Notes: generated from the sequence alone by a model not told the origin. A stretch of 64,000 nucleotides of DNA from Torreya grandis (GCA_037957365.1 JARHVA010004227.1:1202001-1266000), one strand, 5' to 3'. Positions 1 through 12,540 are shown, counted from the first letter of the stretch. Numbers and translations: made by a program.

Positions 1-115
1 CGAGGAGATATTCCAAGCTAGTGGAGGTGTTTGAGGAGGAAGCTTAGAAGAGTAGAAATCAATGTTTGTCTAGGAAGGGACTATGTAGCATTATTCCTTG
101 GTGTGGTAGTCATAG

Positions 116-141
116 GGAGAGAGAGAGAGACTGAAAGAGAG
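116..141. repeat. GA-rich microsatellite
   Basis: A short run of GA dinucleotides followed by a related purine-rich stretch. Simple sequence with no coding sense. Confidence 0.7.
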
Positions 142-331
142 TATAATATTTGTACTTCCCCAAAAATGAGTAATAAGAGTGTGTGTTTTTAGTTCCAGTC
201 TCATTTTTTGTGTGTGTGTTTCATGGAAGGGTGCAAAGATAAGGTTGCCCTTCATTAAACCCCATATCCTTGATTGCATTAATTAGTATCAAATAAAGGT
301 TAAAACTCTGGCATAAGTGAGAGTGTGTTTG

Positions 332-500
332 TCCTCCATTAGGAAAATAATGGGTAGGTGGCACAAATGAAGAGATGAGGATTTTAGTGTTCTCCATCTT
401 GTGTAGGTCGGGAGAGAATTGAGGGGGCATCCTCAATTAGGTAAATAATAGGTAGATGTTTCATAGAGGTATTCTCCATCTTATGTAGATGGTTGGAGAA
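332..500 (+). repeat. Imperfect tandem duplication, two copies of about 85 bp
   Basis: The stretch beginning CCTCCATTAGGAAAATAATG near 332 recurs as CCTCAATTAGGTAAATAATA near 430. Both copies run on to a shared TTCTCCATCTTRTGTAG block and end in GGAGA near 417 and 500. The second copy is shorter by internal deletion. No function is evident. Confidence 0.7.
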
Positions 501-540
501 CATAGAGTTGATAAAGAGGTATATATAGGTGTATGACCTG

Positions 541-1226
541 CATAAGATTGAAATAGAAAGGTTGAAATAGTGGGTTAAGGTGTAAGCAAAGAAAGAGTTG
601 AGGAACCTAGATGAGAGGTGTGCAACCCAAGTGGTTGAATTGAAAGTTGTGATGACGAAAATGTAGGCCCAAGTGCAAGTTGATGTAAGGAAAAGGATGA
701 AGATTGGTTTTATACCACTCACACTAGAGGTTGAGGACTTGAATAAGGAGTTAGAGGTGGTGCAAGCCATGTTAGAAAACATGGAAGAAATTTTTCGCAA
801 GAGAAGAGAAATAAAGAAGGGGGAAAGCATGGATCACACCATGTGTTGTAGAGATGAAGTAAGGAAGGGTTTTTGAATAAGATAACCTTATATCTGATGG
901 AAGAAGCTTTAGTGGATGAAGGAGCATAAGAAACATGTCTTTTGGAAGGCATGAAGGTGAAGGTAAATGAGATGAAAGTGAATGCAAATGATGTAAATTT
1001 GGAGGGAACATTGGGTGAATAAGAAGATCTTCCATTTGGGGAAGATGAGGAGATTGTAGCAAGAGCAGATGGAGTAGCTAAGATGATTGTTCATGAAGGT
1101 AGTGGGGAAAGTACAAAAACTACAAAGGAGGTAGAGGATGTGTTTCTAGCATATTTAGAGGCACATGAAGAAGAGTTGTTGGTGGAACATTACCTTATGG
1201 GAAATAGTTGCCTTGTAAGCAACTAA
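541..1226 (+). pseudogene. Decayed coiled-coil-like, Glu/Lys-rich coding relic
   Basis: Two adjoining plus-strand frames read as one charged protein. The first (541-876) has heptad-like Leu, Ile and Val spacing among Glu, Lys and Arg, for example EVEDLNKELEVVQAMLENM near 733-789, and carries three in-frame stops. The second (897-1,226, shifted frame) is acidic, with a patch FGEDEEIVARADG, and has two stops. Retrotransposon gag N-termini and host coiled-coil proteins can both look like this. I recognise no conserved domain, so family and function are unknown. No LTR or neighbouring pol ties it to an element. The composition contrasts with the flanking AT-rich DNA, which supports former coding. 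Confidence 0.4.
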
Positions 1227-3234
1227 AGACTACATTGAGATGTAGAGAGAGTGAAGAGAAAGATGTAGAAACATGGATTGAACAAGTGAAGAATCATGAT
1301 GGGGCAACAACAAGGATTTATGAAGTTGCCAAGAATTTTTTTTAGAAGTTGTGAATTGGTCTAAAGAGCCTTTGGATAAGGAAATATGAAGAGTGTCACC
1401 CATGTGACATGGATGCAAGGATATATATAGAGGTAGTGGATATGTTTCTATAAGGAGATGTTTTACCGTAATTTGGATTAATGAGAGAGACTAATCCAGT
1501 TAAGATATAAATTTGAAATGTAATACAAATTAATAGATATGGAATTCAAACACACTTTTGAATGTAAATGACTGAGATTGACTATTTTGATTTGAAATGG
1601 CATATGCTATATATAAAAAATATTAAGAAGACCAAGATACTTAGATTTTTTGGTTGAATGTTTGACTATGACTGTATTCTAAGTGTGAAAATTAGGGATA
1701 AATAGGATTATGCTTCGTTCAGTTTCAGAATTGATTTGCTACCTATGTTGGGTTGGTTATATATGATTGGGTCAGTATCATCGATCACTATTGACCTACA
1801 TATAATTAGGGCACAATTAATGTATGATCACCTATGACTTATTTACTTGCTTTATGTTTATGATCTTGAACCCTGATGATACATGCAGATCCAAAAATAT
1901 CCTCTTTTTACTTGAAACTATAGGCATGTTTGTGAGGGATAGAAACCTATTAAAAATGAAGGAAGTGTAATGGGTTGAGCTAACCCCAATCACCCTCGCT
2001 TGATGATTGATGTTACCTACCTATCATTCCAAGAATGAAAATTAAGCCACACATAGTTCTCCAACCTAATGTGATTGTGTAATTTTACTCACTAAATATG
2101 TGTATACAAATAATGATTTGACCTTGATACCCAACAATCATTTCTTTGACTTGGATTTTGAGTGCTTCAGACTTGGCTTATGGCTGATCCTAATGAGTTT
2201 TGAAAATTGAGAAGAATATGATAGATTTTCTCAATGTGCATTAGTGTATAAATGTGTATAAGATAAGTGTCAAGTTCCTTTTGAATGAGACCTTGTTTTA
2301 TTTATATATGTATCTAATTAAATGATTCATCATGCCACTGACATGCCAGGTTTACGAGCCAACCCTAAGGATGGTTTTGATTTTAGAAAATAGTTTGTAT
2401 TGGGATAAGGTTACTTCCAGTTGATAATGATCGTAACTACCAGAATTGACTTGTATATAAGAAGACTAAACTAAGAGTCTAGAGATGTTTACATATGATA
2501 TTTCATAGGTTTGAAATATATAGTGAGGTTCATATAGTTGACTAACAACAAAATGAAAGGATTGAGTCATAATATAACATGCAAGTGTGAGAGGATAGTG
2601 GATTAGGACCTTGTTTGAGTGTTCAAGTCATGCATGGTAAATGTGTGTCAATCTTATCTTTTTCAAGTAATGAAGACCAAATTTTAATATCTACAAATTC
2701 CCCTTTTTTATTCTAGTAATGGAATTGCTAGAGTAAAAGGATAAAATGTACTTGAGTGTGTATAACACACTTTGATTTTTGGGAGTGGCTCCAAATGTAA
2801 AATTTTGATTCATGCAAACATGAAATTAAAATAAAGTAGTCAATGTCAATATGCGAAATCAAAAATTGAAATAGTAAGGCTTAGAGTACATATGTATATC
2901 AGTGGAAACCATGTTGCCTTTACAACTTGTTGGAGATGATGCTTCCTTTATAAAGCATTAGAGAATCATGATTCCTTATTTAATCACATTGGAGATTCAG
3001 GGTGATCATGCCCCAAGTTTGTGAACATCGGGAAAAGTATGTAATTTACTAACCCAAATAACTATATAGGAAAAAGAGAGAATCATGAGGTCGAATTCAC
3101 TCACAAAAATCACTAAGCAGGGAAATGAGATAACCATCAAGAAAGGTTCACTCAAATAAAATGAATCAACCACTGCAAATGACTTATAGATTGAATTATG
3201 ATGTTTCACTTAAGTTTGATACATGTAAAAAAAA
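1227..3234. other. Unassigned AT-rich intergenic stretch
   Basis: No open frame longer than about 60 codons, no recognisable transposon motif and no strong repeat. I see nothing supportable here. Confidence 0.6.
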
Positions 3235-3372
3235 GCATGATCGAAAGGTAATGAACAATGTTCATGCCTCCATCATGTACACATGTTTCATTTTGTAGTT
3301 TTATTCAATTTACAATAGAATGCATGATCAAAATAGAATGGATAATTTCCATGCCCCCATCATGACTACATA
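3235..3372 (+). repeat. Imperfect direct repeat, period about 87 bp
   Basis: Two copies of about 50 bp begin GCATGATC at 3,235 and 3,322 and share CATGCCYCCATCATG. About 37 bp of unrelated sequence lies between the matching parts. Confidence 0.65.
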
Positions 3373-4020
3373 TATGATAAGTGTAAAGTGGAAAGACAAC
3401 CAATTTGCCAAAAAAACTCCCTTTGAATTTGTACCAACTGATATAGAATGCTATGCATATATATGTTAAATTTAATAACTTATATCTTAAATGTATGCAT
3501 ATATTAAAACCTATAATTACATTTCTAGAAATTGTTGTGCATATTCCCATGCATATACACTCAAGTGTCTATAGAATGAGGGCATATGCATTGAATATTC
3601 TTTTTTAATTTGTATCAATGTGCCAATATCTATCATGATATAAACCAATATGATATATGAACCATCTGAATCTTTGAACCATCTCTAAAATTTGTACTCT
3701 CCTTTGATTTTCTATTCATCAAGGTTTATGTCTCTATGACAAGCCCATTGTAATGGCCCACTTTTGAGATAAATGATGCATCATGTAAGTCACTCATATC
3801 AAAAGAAGAGTTAATTGTATCATGTCATGTGTAAAGATAATATCATGTAATATTATTTGGTCATGTGGATATTATGTCATCATAGTTATGTATGTGTCGA
3901 TCAAGACATTTATTTAACATATGGAATGTCAGGCATGCAAGTGTCATGTATAGATAGATGTATCGGTGAAATATATAATAAAAGTGTAACTGTATAATAT
4001 AGCATAGTAATAATAATTGT

Positions 4021-4180
4021 TTGTGTCACATATACACCAAGGGACACATACAAGGAACATAAATGTCATAACAAACAAGGACAAGGGCCACATGGTGGAA
4101 GACATAAAAAATGTCACAAACAAGGGACATAGAGTATGTTGAATCAAAAAAGGGCAAGAGCCACATGTAACAGTCACACA
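4021..4180 (+). repeat. Degenerate repeats of a GTCACA / CAAGGGAC / GCCACATG motif set
   Basis: At least three degenerate occurrences of the blocks TGTCACA, AACAAGG(G)AC and AGRGCCACATG fall in about 150 bp. They look like a decayed tandem array. No coding reading is convincing on either strand. Confidence 0.45.
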
Positions 4181-4604
4181 CAAAGTAATTTATCATGTAA
4201 GAGATAGTAACATCATCAATGGAGCATAAAACAAGGAACTAGTCTACATCATCCATATATATCAATGCCACATCTTATTATAATGGCATATCATATATCA
4301 CTGTGTAAGAAATAAGTAACTAGAAAGGCATGTGTAAGTAATGTAGGTACCTCAAAATGGTACAAATGTCATAGAAATATATAAATTGTAATATTGAAGC
4401 CTATGGAACAAGATGCCCCCAGTATTAGCATGGCCACTGGGTAGAGGGAAACTAACATCTATATGCCCATTTGTAACATGTATGTCTTGCATAATACTTA
4501 GCTACTGTAAAATGCATGTGTGTATGTAAATAATATGCCATCTACCAAATGTGATAAATAACATATGTAAATAGTCAAAACTATAAATCATGTCATGCTC
4601 AAGT

Positions 4605-4715
4605 GTTGATTTTGTATTTTTTAATTTTTTGAATGTTTTTCTATTTTTTGATTATTTGATTTTTTATATTTTTTATATTTTGTATTTTTGTATTTTTTAA
4701 ATATTTGAAATTTGG
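4605..4715. repeat. T-rich low-complexity tract
   Basis: More than 100 bp dominated by T runs broken by single A, G or C bases. Simple sequence; possibly a decayed A-tail of a minus-strand insertion, but no body was identified. Confidence 0.6.
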
Positions 4716-4739
4716 AAAAGCTAAACAATGATCAAAGGA

Positions 4740-6720
4740 CCATGGTAAGTCCCTATATTGGGTGGTTGAGGGAGATTCTATCGTGATTAGGAGGTATCAC
4801 CTAGGATGGACCAAAAATTGATAGAGAGTCATATGGTGTGCCATATCTATCATGCTTAGTGTTAATATAAATTTGGGTATGATGAGGAACTCTAGAAGGT
4901 TGAGGTCTCTATGGTGTTTGATGAGGAACATGTTGAACTACCCATAATGCTAACTGTGTATGTTATGTATAATATGATAACCTTTATGGTATTTGAGTAA
5001 CTATGTGATGTGATTGACATTGAATAACTAATTGTATAGATGGATCTTATATATGTGTAACAATCAAATATGTATGTAGATTTTGAATAGGTGTATCAAC
5101 CATCTCTACATAATGATCCTAAATATATATTAACCCTCTCTTAATAATGATCTTGAATAGGTGAATCAACCCTCTCTAAATAATGGCCATGAATGTGTAT
5201 CAACCTATCATAGTGGTGGTCAGGGTAGAGGAGGAGATATCACTAGTTGTAGAGGATAATCATACTATGTACATGGAATTGTAACCACTTTAGTTTAACA
5301 TATGTAATTTAGGCATTGGTGTACTATAGAGGGAATTTCATAAAGACTTTGCATCTACAAGCATCCTACAACATGTTGAAAACCCCATTACTCTATAAAA
5401 CTATAAATGACATGGCTAATATGGCCAATCCTACCTAAAGAGGTAATATTGTGTGTCATAAGGTAATGTGTCTTTGTCTATAAAATTCTTTAACTAATTT
5501 CATTATATCTTCTAAATCTTGTTATGTTTACCTAAGAGATTATAGAAGTGTCATCGTGTAAACATTCTCACTTGATACATTGTCAATCATAATATTGTGT
5601 ATAGTTTTTTCCTTAATGTAGTTTTGTATGAATAATGCAAGAAAACTAGGATCACCATCAACTATCTTGTTATCATCTAATGTGATCATGGGTCATAGAG
5701 GTGGATTTTTGCTAAGTGTACTAATGATAATATCTAGTAGATGATCATATGTCATCGATGGAGGATGCATGTTATATGCATAATGTACTTTTGATGTGTC
5801 CTTAGTTTTTATTGATTCATGTTTAGGAAAAGGATCACTAAATATATTCAACTTTTGGTTTCCATTTTTTTGTTTTTGAGATTCTTCTGTATGAGTGCCA
5901 AAATTGATAATGTTATCATCTATGAGATCTTGTATCTTATATTTTAGCTTAAAACATCTATTCATTGAATGTCCCATAATATGATGATACTCACAATATG
6001 AATTTTCATCATAGTTCCTTGGTCAAGGTATTATTGGATCAAGCTCTTGTGTAAGGACATATGTTAGAAGGCTACACTCAAATAACTTTTTTAGTAGCAC
6101 ATGAGGAGGTGATGGTAATAATGAAAACTGCCTGTTTAGTGGGGCTGTTAATTATAACTAGTTTGTAGGTTGTGTCACTACATTGGATTTAGTCTTCATC
6201 ACATTCTTATTATCAATTGATTTGACCTTATAATTTTTTTGCTTTGAAACTTCATTATTAAAGTAGTCATATGAGTTGATGTATACTTAAGTTTGTTCAA
6301 AGCAATTAACTTAACTTATTTGTACCTCACTATATGGCATAACTCATTAAATGATTTTCATTTTTAAAATATAATTTATTCATAGAGTGGTGATAGAAAT
6401 CATTTTTTTAATATATATTGTAATTCATTGTTGGCCATAACATTGGTCATCTTGGCTAGCATGGTCTTGTATTGAAGCACATAGTCATTGGATCCTTGCT
6501 TTAGCTTAACAATTCATGGATAGGATAACTTATCATCAATTTTGATGGAAAAATATATAAGGAATTAGTTGGCCAAGGGTTTTAATGCTCTTATAGATTG
6601 AAAAAGGAGATCATAAAACCATCTCAATGAATAGTCTTTAAATTTTTTTGGAAATAACTTGGTCAATAAATTATTATTGTATGCATAGTCTAAACATGCT
6701 ATATGGAATGATCTACAATG
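4740..6720 (-). pseudogene. gag: Ty3/gypsy gag relic, Tat/Ogre-like
   Basis: Read on the minus strand from about 6,720 downward. A capsid-like segment comes first (about 6,640-6,400), with SLRWFYDLLFQSIRALKPLA, which matches the family pattern of a Leu-x-Trp-Tyr/Phe core and an amphipathic helix, then an LKQGSNDYVLQYK-like helix. Next is a knuckle YCEYHHIMGHSMNRCFKLK (5,944-5,998), a C-x2-H-x4-H-x4-C variant, followed by YKIQDLIDDNI. That combination is typical of gag in Tat/Ogre-type Ty3/gypsy elements. The part from 5,977 to 5,693 is open for 94 codons; the rest has many stops. Below about 5,690 the product becomes Gln/Pro/His-rich and contains the minisatellite at 5,082-5,221. No protease or RT follows, so the element is truncated, and no LTR was found. 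Gag is the nucleocapsid/capsid precursor that packages element RNA. Confidence 0.75.
5082..5221 (-). repeat. Four-copy minisatellite, unit about 33-36 bp, inside gag relic
   Basis: Units at about 5,082-5,118, 5,119-5,152, 5,153-5,188 and 5,189-5,221 share TTGAATAGGTGTATCAACC and CTCTCTAAATAATG blocks. Read on minus each unit gives roughly 12 residues of the type HYLERVDSPIQD, so the array was probably a coding repeat in the gag C-terminal linker. Confidence 0.7.
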
Positions 6721-6899
6721 TTTCCAAGGACAACCTTTATATTCATATAATGGGAGCTTAGGACATATGAATCATGTTGGTAAAGGTTAGGTTTCTATCT
6801 CAACTGATAATGGGTTATAGAGTAAGTTGTGAAAATTCATGGCATGGCTAGATCTAGATGCACCTTGATATGATTACAACACCCTGGTATGAAGAGATA

Positions 6900-8590
6900 T
6901 AAAAAATTACTATTGGACCCCAAATTTCACATTTATATATGATAAGGGTTTTGGAGCCATAACATGGAATATCAAGGGCATGAAAACTATCCATAGGACC
7001 TTGGCATGGAAGAAAAAGGCACAAAAGAGAGGTGTGGAAGAGAAGGTAGTAGAGGACCTTAAAAAAAAGAATGAGTTGTGGGAGATAGGGATATAAAGAA
7101 ATAAAAGAAATAAAAGAAGTATGACTTGGATAAAATCATAATACTTGGACAAGGTTACATGAAGTGAATACAATTATGAAGCAACTTGCAGAAGCATCAG
7201 AGGAGACTAGTCAAGCGTAAATCTAACATCGATGCACGAGGTAATAGGAGCACGAAGATGAATATATAACATTAAGAGAATATATAAGGGCCATTAGGCC
7301 TAATTTAAAAGGATGTTATTATAATATCTCTCCATTACTTATTTTTTTGAAATAGTTGTTGGCTAGTCATCTCTATTGTATTAATAATGTAATCTAAGGA
7401 GAGGGATTAGATTATGTATAAATACCCATTAGTTTTGTTTATAAATATATATAGATGGATAGTGAAAATACTAGGGAGGAAGTGATATTGGGATATCTTT
7501 GTAATATTTTTCAAATGAGATCAATGAAATCACTACTTTTATCTGTAAATTCTAATATGTATTAATCTATTTCTTTGGTATTAAATAGAAGTGTGTGTAA
7601 TATATGGAGTAAATAATATGGATAACCAAAATATAATGCTTGTAGTAATGAAAATTGAATATAAATAACCCAATCACCTAAGTGTAGATAAAGATTTAAG
7701 ATTATCCACCACTGCATCATAGAATCGATGGGGGCCAGTCTTGGCTACATGCTTTGAGTGAGCACATAAGGTCACTATTCATGTGATAGACCAATGCACT
7801 ATCTTGTTGGCTTCCTCATTTCCTCTAAGCATATAATTAGTATTAGTCAAGAAAAACTAAGGATAAATAACCCAAAATTTTGGTTATGTTATTGGGACCC
7901 ATTATAATTGTTAGTGTGATGGTAAAAAGATGCTCGAGTAGCTCTCTTTGGAAAATGTCGAGCATTCGATTGACACAATAAAATAGAGATTTGTGCTTCA
8001 ATATATTGGACCAAGATTTTTTGCATGGTAATGGTTATATAAACATCTATATGATTATATATATGAAACCTTATTTGTATAACTACCTGTTCATTTGTAT
8101 ACTTAGATTTCATCATACATGCAAGACTGCTTGAGAAATTATAGATGAAAAGATCCTTGGTTAGCATAGCATCAGATAGCCTTGGAAAAGTTAAGAATTA
8201 CTTGGAAAGGTGTGGTGGACATTTGGTGGAAAGGATCACTAAAAATATACCTATTGGAATATGATGTGTCTACATATTATTGTATAGAGGAAACATAATT
8301 CAATTTCTTGAGGGGACCATGTGGAAGGTATTGAAGATGGTTTCCCTTAGAAATTATGAAATTTATGGTTGAATCTAGAATTGAGAACTTCCCCATATAT
8401 TGATAAAACTCTCTTGCACATGAGCAATGTAATTGATGTAAAAATTAAGGGGAATTCATTGGTATAGGATTGATAGTTTAGCATAGAAGTCAGTCAGCGA
8501 GAAATATGGAAGCACAAGTAGGATTAGGTTAGGCATAAGGCCATGATAGGCAATGATCCCAAGGGAAAATAAGAGGATACTAGAAGTGTC
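6900..8590 (+). other. Unassigned stretch with an LTR-like promoter segment
   Basis: No domain is recognisable. Around 7,399-7,560 there is TATAAATACCC, then AT-rich sequence and a segment ending in ATGAGATCAATGAAATCAC, which resembles the TATA to U5 part of a plant LTR in + orientation. Its orientation agrees with the gypsy element that follows, but I found no matching second copy near 21,700-22,400, so assignment as that element's 5' LTR is not supported. Confidence 0.3.
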
Positions 8591-8866
8591 ATGAGAATCA
8601 ATAGGAAGGTAAAAAGGCATAGTGAATACTCTCTAACCATGGATCTACACTCTTCACTAGCACATGTATGCATTAAAGACATAGGACAAACATTGATGAT
8701 AATGAAACCCAATCTAGTTAGGCCTAATTCCCCCACCGTAGTGTATGTTCATGCATCTAATTTTGAAAAAATTATTATAAGAGATTGGGATACTAATATT
8801 GTGGAGTCTAGATCCAACTTCGTACAAGAGAATCTAGGAGTACAAGTTCAAAGTAATATTTTATAG
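8591..8866 (+). pseudogene. Open frame upstream of gag, possible N-terminal part
   Basis: A 91-codon open frame just upstream of the Gly-rich gag start. No motif is recognised. It is polar with no membrane segment. Position and orientation suggest it could be the N-terminus or leader ORF of the gypsy element, but it could equally be chance. Confidence 0.3.
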
Positions 8867-8989
8867 CAAGGCCAGATAATTTTACCATTAACATTTACTT
8901 TTTCACTATAGTTAAGACATATGGCTAAACATGGAATGCTAGGTGTACTGAATATAAGTAGTGGGTAAAATACAATCCCAAATCTAACT

Positions 8990-10424
8990 AATCAACCTCC
9001 CTTGGTGCCCAATGTTTTGGTGCTCCCTGTGCTTTAAGAGGTATGGGAGGTAGTACTAGAGGTGTAGGAGGATTAGGAGGTGTCTCAAGAGGAATTGGTA
9101 GACCTCTACCATAGGGTTCAGGAGGAATTAGAGGACCATTACCACTGGGTCCACTATAACCACCTAGTAGACCTAAACTTTAATGTGAGATGACACTTCA
9201 TATTCTTGAGTATCGAGGAGTTGAGAATGTAACTAAGCATGTTCACAAGTGTGAACTCATTTGGTGGTCAAGAGACATAATTTATACTTAGAGTAAGGTA
9301 ACTCAATTTTCCACTAACTTATTAAATCACATGCACAAATGGTATATAAAGTTTGATCATCAATAAGTTGTTATAAACTATTAGTTGTTGAAAACTACTT
9401 TTCTTCAGGAATTTGACATTCTTGAGTTTGAATTACAAAGTATTACTGATTTAAAATATATTAAGCAAGGATCACTGGGAGTGTGTATGTATATTATGTT
9501 CAATTTAAAACCCTTATTTCCAAATTATCATTTTAAATCAATCCAATGCATCATGCTCAATGGTTTATAGGAGGGTTATTTCTCCCTTTTTGATGAGCCT
9601 TATCCCACAAGACCTTTATTGATCCATGTGAGGCACTGCAAGATACCCTTTGGATCAAAGCTATGATAATTATAGACATACGAATCAACCCCTTTATAGA
9701 TTACCAAATGTATATAATGGCTTCTCAACTGGAGAATCTTACAACCAATAATGCTCATGACACTCACAGTGGCCTTTGGTGTGTTTACTGTGAAGTAGAG
9801 GGTCATAATAGGAATAATTGTACATGAAGGAATGTTCATGTTATGTTAAAATAGTCTTATGAAATCTACAATGAAGACCATGATGTAAAAATTTATCCTT
9901 TACTTTAATATGCCACCCAAGCCAAAGTGTCACTATATTGTAATATATATGATGCATATAACCATGATACTAATGACGATTAGGTCATTGATGAGCTTCA
10001 TGAAGCACACACATGAGGTACTCACTACACTTTTATAATTAACACACAATAAACTAGTGGGAGTTGATCTTTCAAAGGTTGAGGGCATGAAAATGGACTA
10101 GGAGGTGATTGTTTTCCACCCAAGACATGTTACAAGTGTGGATCTTCGAACCACTACCAGTGTAATTTCATGGTCTACCCTATTTGTGCCATTTATAAAA
10201 ATGAGCATCAACTGGAAGAATTCCCAAAATTGTATACTATTATTACCAAAGAATGGAATGAGAAGGGTTTTGTAATGATACATGTTACAAAAAATTCAAC
10301 TACTCAGTGGAAACCATGCCCTTCCACTCTAGCTATACCCAAAGTCACTATCACTAATTGGAGTGGCACTCATTCCCAACCTATATTTTTAAATCCACAT
10401 GATAAAATGGTTCATCATGAATAA
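8990..10424 (+). pseudogene. gag: gag relic of the plus-strand gypsy element
   Basis: It begins with a Gly/Arg-rich stretch (about 9,020-9,180; GMGGSTRGVGGLGG and similar). A capsid-like part follows (about 9,180-9,540) with HKWYIKF and LQEFDILEFELQSITDLKYI, matching the usual Trp-Tyr core and the F-x-x-EF...L-x-x-IKQ helix of plant gypsy gag. A perfect C-x2-C-x4-H-x4-C knuckle, CVYCEVEGHNRNNC, lies at 9,780-9,821. A second Cys/His cluster, CYKCGSSNHYQC, lies at 10,128-10,163 in the same frame, continuing into an 85-codon open stretch to 10,424. Several stops separate the parts. Role: RNA-binding structural precursor of the virus-like particle. Confidence 0.75.
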
Positions 10425-10879
10425 CCTCATGCATAACACTATCCATATGCCCAACATTATAAAGGGGTGTTGCATGATACAATGGCCTTGGTATGGGAGC
10501 TGTAAAGTGAAATTGAGTTCTTGAAAGACAAGGATGCTACCATGCATACCAAGATGTAAAAGGTTACATTACCTATGAACTTGGGGAATGATGAATTTTT
10601 TGAGATGTGTAAGTTATTCCTTAGTAAAGACACCACCACCCTCTTGAAGAATTAGTTGCAATAACAAATGATAAATTATTTGGAGGATCATCAGTTGAGC
10701 CATGCATATAGACAAGAAGCACATATCTAACCAAATATAGAATGTGACAAAGAGGTCCTTGTAAATGCATCCATTGATGGTTGGATGATCCATGATATAC
10801 TGGTGGACACATACACTAAGGTTAATGTTCTAACAAAGGATTAATAGAGAAAAATGGGGATCCCCACTTTACAACCTTC

Positions 10880-11260
10880 CCCAAATATTTTATTTATGGA
10901 TAATAATACTCGTGCACTAATTATAAGAATTTTTAAAGATGTCACAGTTAACATCTTGGGTATCATGTTTAAGGGTGAATTTTAAGTGATCGAGCTTGTT
11001 GAAGCTGATGAATTTCTTACTCTCTTATGTAGACCTTGGTGCTATGCTAACTATCCTGACTTACGTTTCAAGAAGCGTTATATTAGTTTTGAGAATGACA
11101 CTCAATGTGTGGTCATTCCTATAAATAACAACCAAGGGCATCCCTTTATGAAAATAATTGATGTTGATGAGGATCTCAACACAATTTATAACATCACTAC
11201 CTAATGGAATGAATATGTGGATCCTACTCCTGATGATATATTAAAATGCGAAGATACACA
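10880..11260 (+). pseudogene. pro: Aspartic protease C-terminal part (retropepsin-like)
   Basis: The open frame 10,986-11,204 contains LTLLCRPWCY followed by DLRFKKRYISFEN. The family pattern is I/L-L-x-GRPW then an Arg/Lys-rich strand ending in SFE, so Cys replaces the usual Gly. This is the flap-distal half of retropepsin. The catalytic D-S/T-G half was not found with confidence upstream. It lies between gag and RT, as expected for a gag-pro-pol order. Confidence 0.55.
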
Positions 11261-11389
11261 ATCTATTTCATAGACTACAAGTATTGCTTGTGACCAATGG
11301 GATTAAGGTGCATATGATCTTACATTGCATGTGTGTGGTGTCCTTGATAACTACCTATGTTCCTCCCCTAAGTTAGCTCTAGTCTACCA

Positions 11390-11890
11390 CCCTTAAGGTT
11401 AGAACATGCACCTAAATTCCATGGTCAAATTAAGGTTAGGGAGTATTTGTAGCATTTAGAAGACTATTATGTTAGTGAAGGTGAACATTTACATGCAGTC
11501 AAATTTATGTTTCAAGGAAAAAACTCTCAATGGTGGTATACTCATTGATACCAATTAAAGACATGAGAACAAGTACACATGCTATGCACTATCACTTCCA
11601 CCATGACAACTGTGTTTTCACCACCTTGAGTTACGATGGTGTTGCTTCTCCAAAAGACTATCTAATAAAATATGAAAGCCTTTGGAAAGATGAAGAATTT
11701 TTTTTATTAGAATCCTTATAGATTCATGTATTTTATGGTACTCTATGTGCCTGGGCTAGGGTGTGGTACACCTATCAAGTAAACCATAGGGGAATGGATA
11801 GCTTGTGGCATATCATACATGGTCTACTTAAAACATTGTCATTTTCTTCTCCATGAATGGATTTACATTTTTCCTTGTAAACAATTTATC
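11390..11890 (+). pseudogene. Second capsid-like gag segment, misplaced between protease and RT
   Basis: The frame starting near 11,405 reads APKFHGQIKVREYL, then HLEDYYVSEGEHLHAVKF and QWWYTH. This matches the classical Retrotrans_gag pattern (PKFxG, LxxLExYY, KVxxxxxxxxGxAxxWW). A separate capsid-like segment already exists upstream at 9,180-9,540, so this one is out of order. Flanking sequence returns to pol-like reading by 12,235. It may be a fragment of another element inserted here or an extra copy; no target duplication was seen. Confidence 0.5.
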
Positions 11891-12234
11891 ACATAGTTTT
11901 AGGAGATCATGCACCAATTAAAGATTGCATACGCCACATGCATGGTGTACTTAAAGATAATTTGGATATATTTCAAGAACCCAATATTCCTACCTTAAAT
12001 CTATTGGATTTTGATTCGTAATCTAAATATTCCTATCAAGAATAGATATGGAAGGGAAAGCAAAAGGTCATGTATTAGGTTGATGAGGGTACCAGTTCTA
12101 ACCTGTCAGAACCAACATTTAACCATTTATATCTACATATAGCTTATGGGGTGTGTGACATCAGAGATACTATGTAGTCCCAAAAAAAACCATATCCCAC
12201 ACCACTCCAAATGGTTCAACATAATATTGGGATG

Positions 12235-12540
12235 AAAGCTGGACCTAAAATAACCATTATAGACAATTATTGGTCTAATATCGAGTTAACTAAATTTTTT
12301 GAACTATTGCAAGAGTATCAAAACATTTTCCCATGTAACTATACAGAAATGAAGTGAATGCATCCATCATTAGTCAAGATGCATATAAATTTGGGTGAAG
12401 GCACTTGATTGGTGAGGAAATGATCATATCAGATGAAACCTAATCTACCCATAAGAGTTAAAGATGAAATTGATAGTATGTTAAACATTGGAGTTATTAC
12501 TCCCATAGATGAATATGAGTGGGTTAATACTATAGTGATT
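12235..12540 (+). pseudogene. pol: Reverse transcriptase, N-terminal part (left of nested insertion)
   Basis: The frame gives a linker ending FELLQEYQNIFPCNYTEM, then an H-x-I-x-L-like strand and PIRVKDEIDSMLNIGVITPI, and ends EYEWVNTIVI at the insertion point. This is the standard RT lead-in of Ty3/gypsy pol (F-x-W-x-Y, the EI-x-K-x-L-x-x-G-x-I block, and WVSPIV). Three stops are present. The reading continues at 19,021 after removal of the nested element. Confidence 0.85.
12535..12540 (+). repeat. Target-site duplication, left copy (GTGATT)
   Basis: GTGATT immediately left of the nested LTR element matches GTGATC immediately right of it (19,021-19,026), one transition apart. Removing the element plus one copy keeps RT at the family length. 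Confidence 0.75.

Noticed and set aside
3089..3110. GGTCGAATTC as a tRNA B box
   Set aside because: No matching A box, acceptor stem or anticodon arm nearby.
7399..7560. Firm call of a 5' LTR for the plus-strand gypsy element
   Set aside because: TATA-like features only; no matching copy after the integrase.
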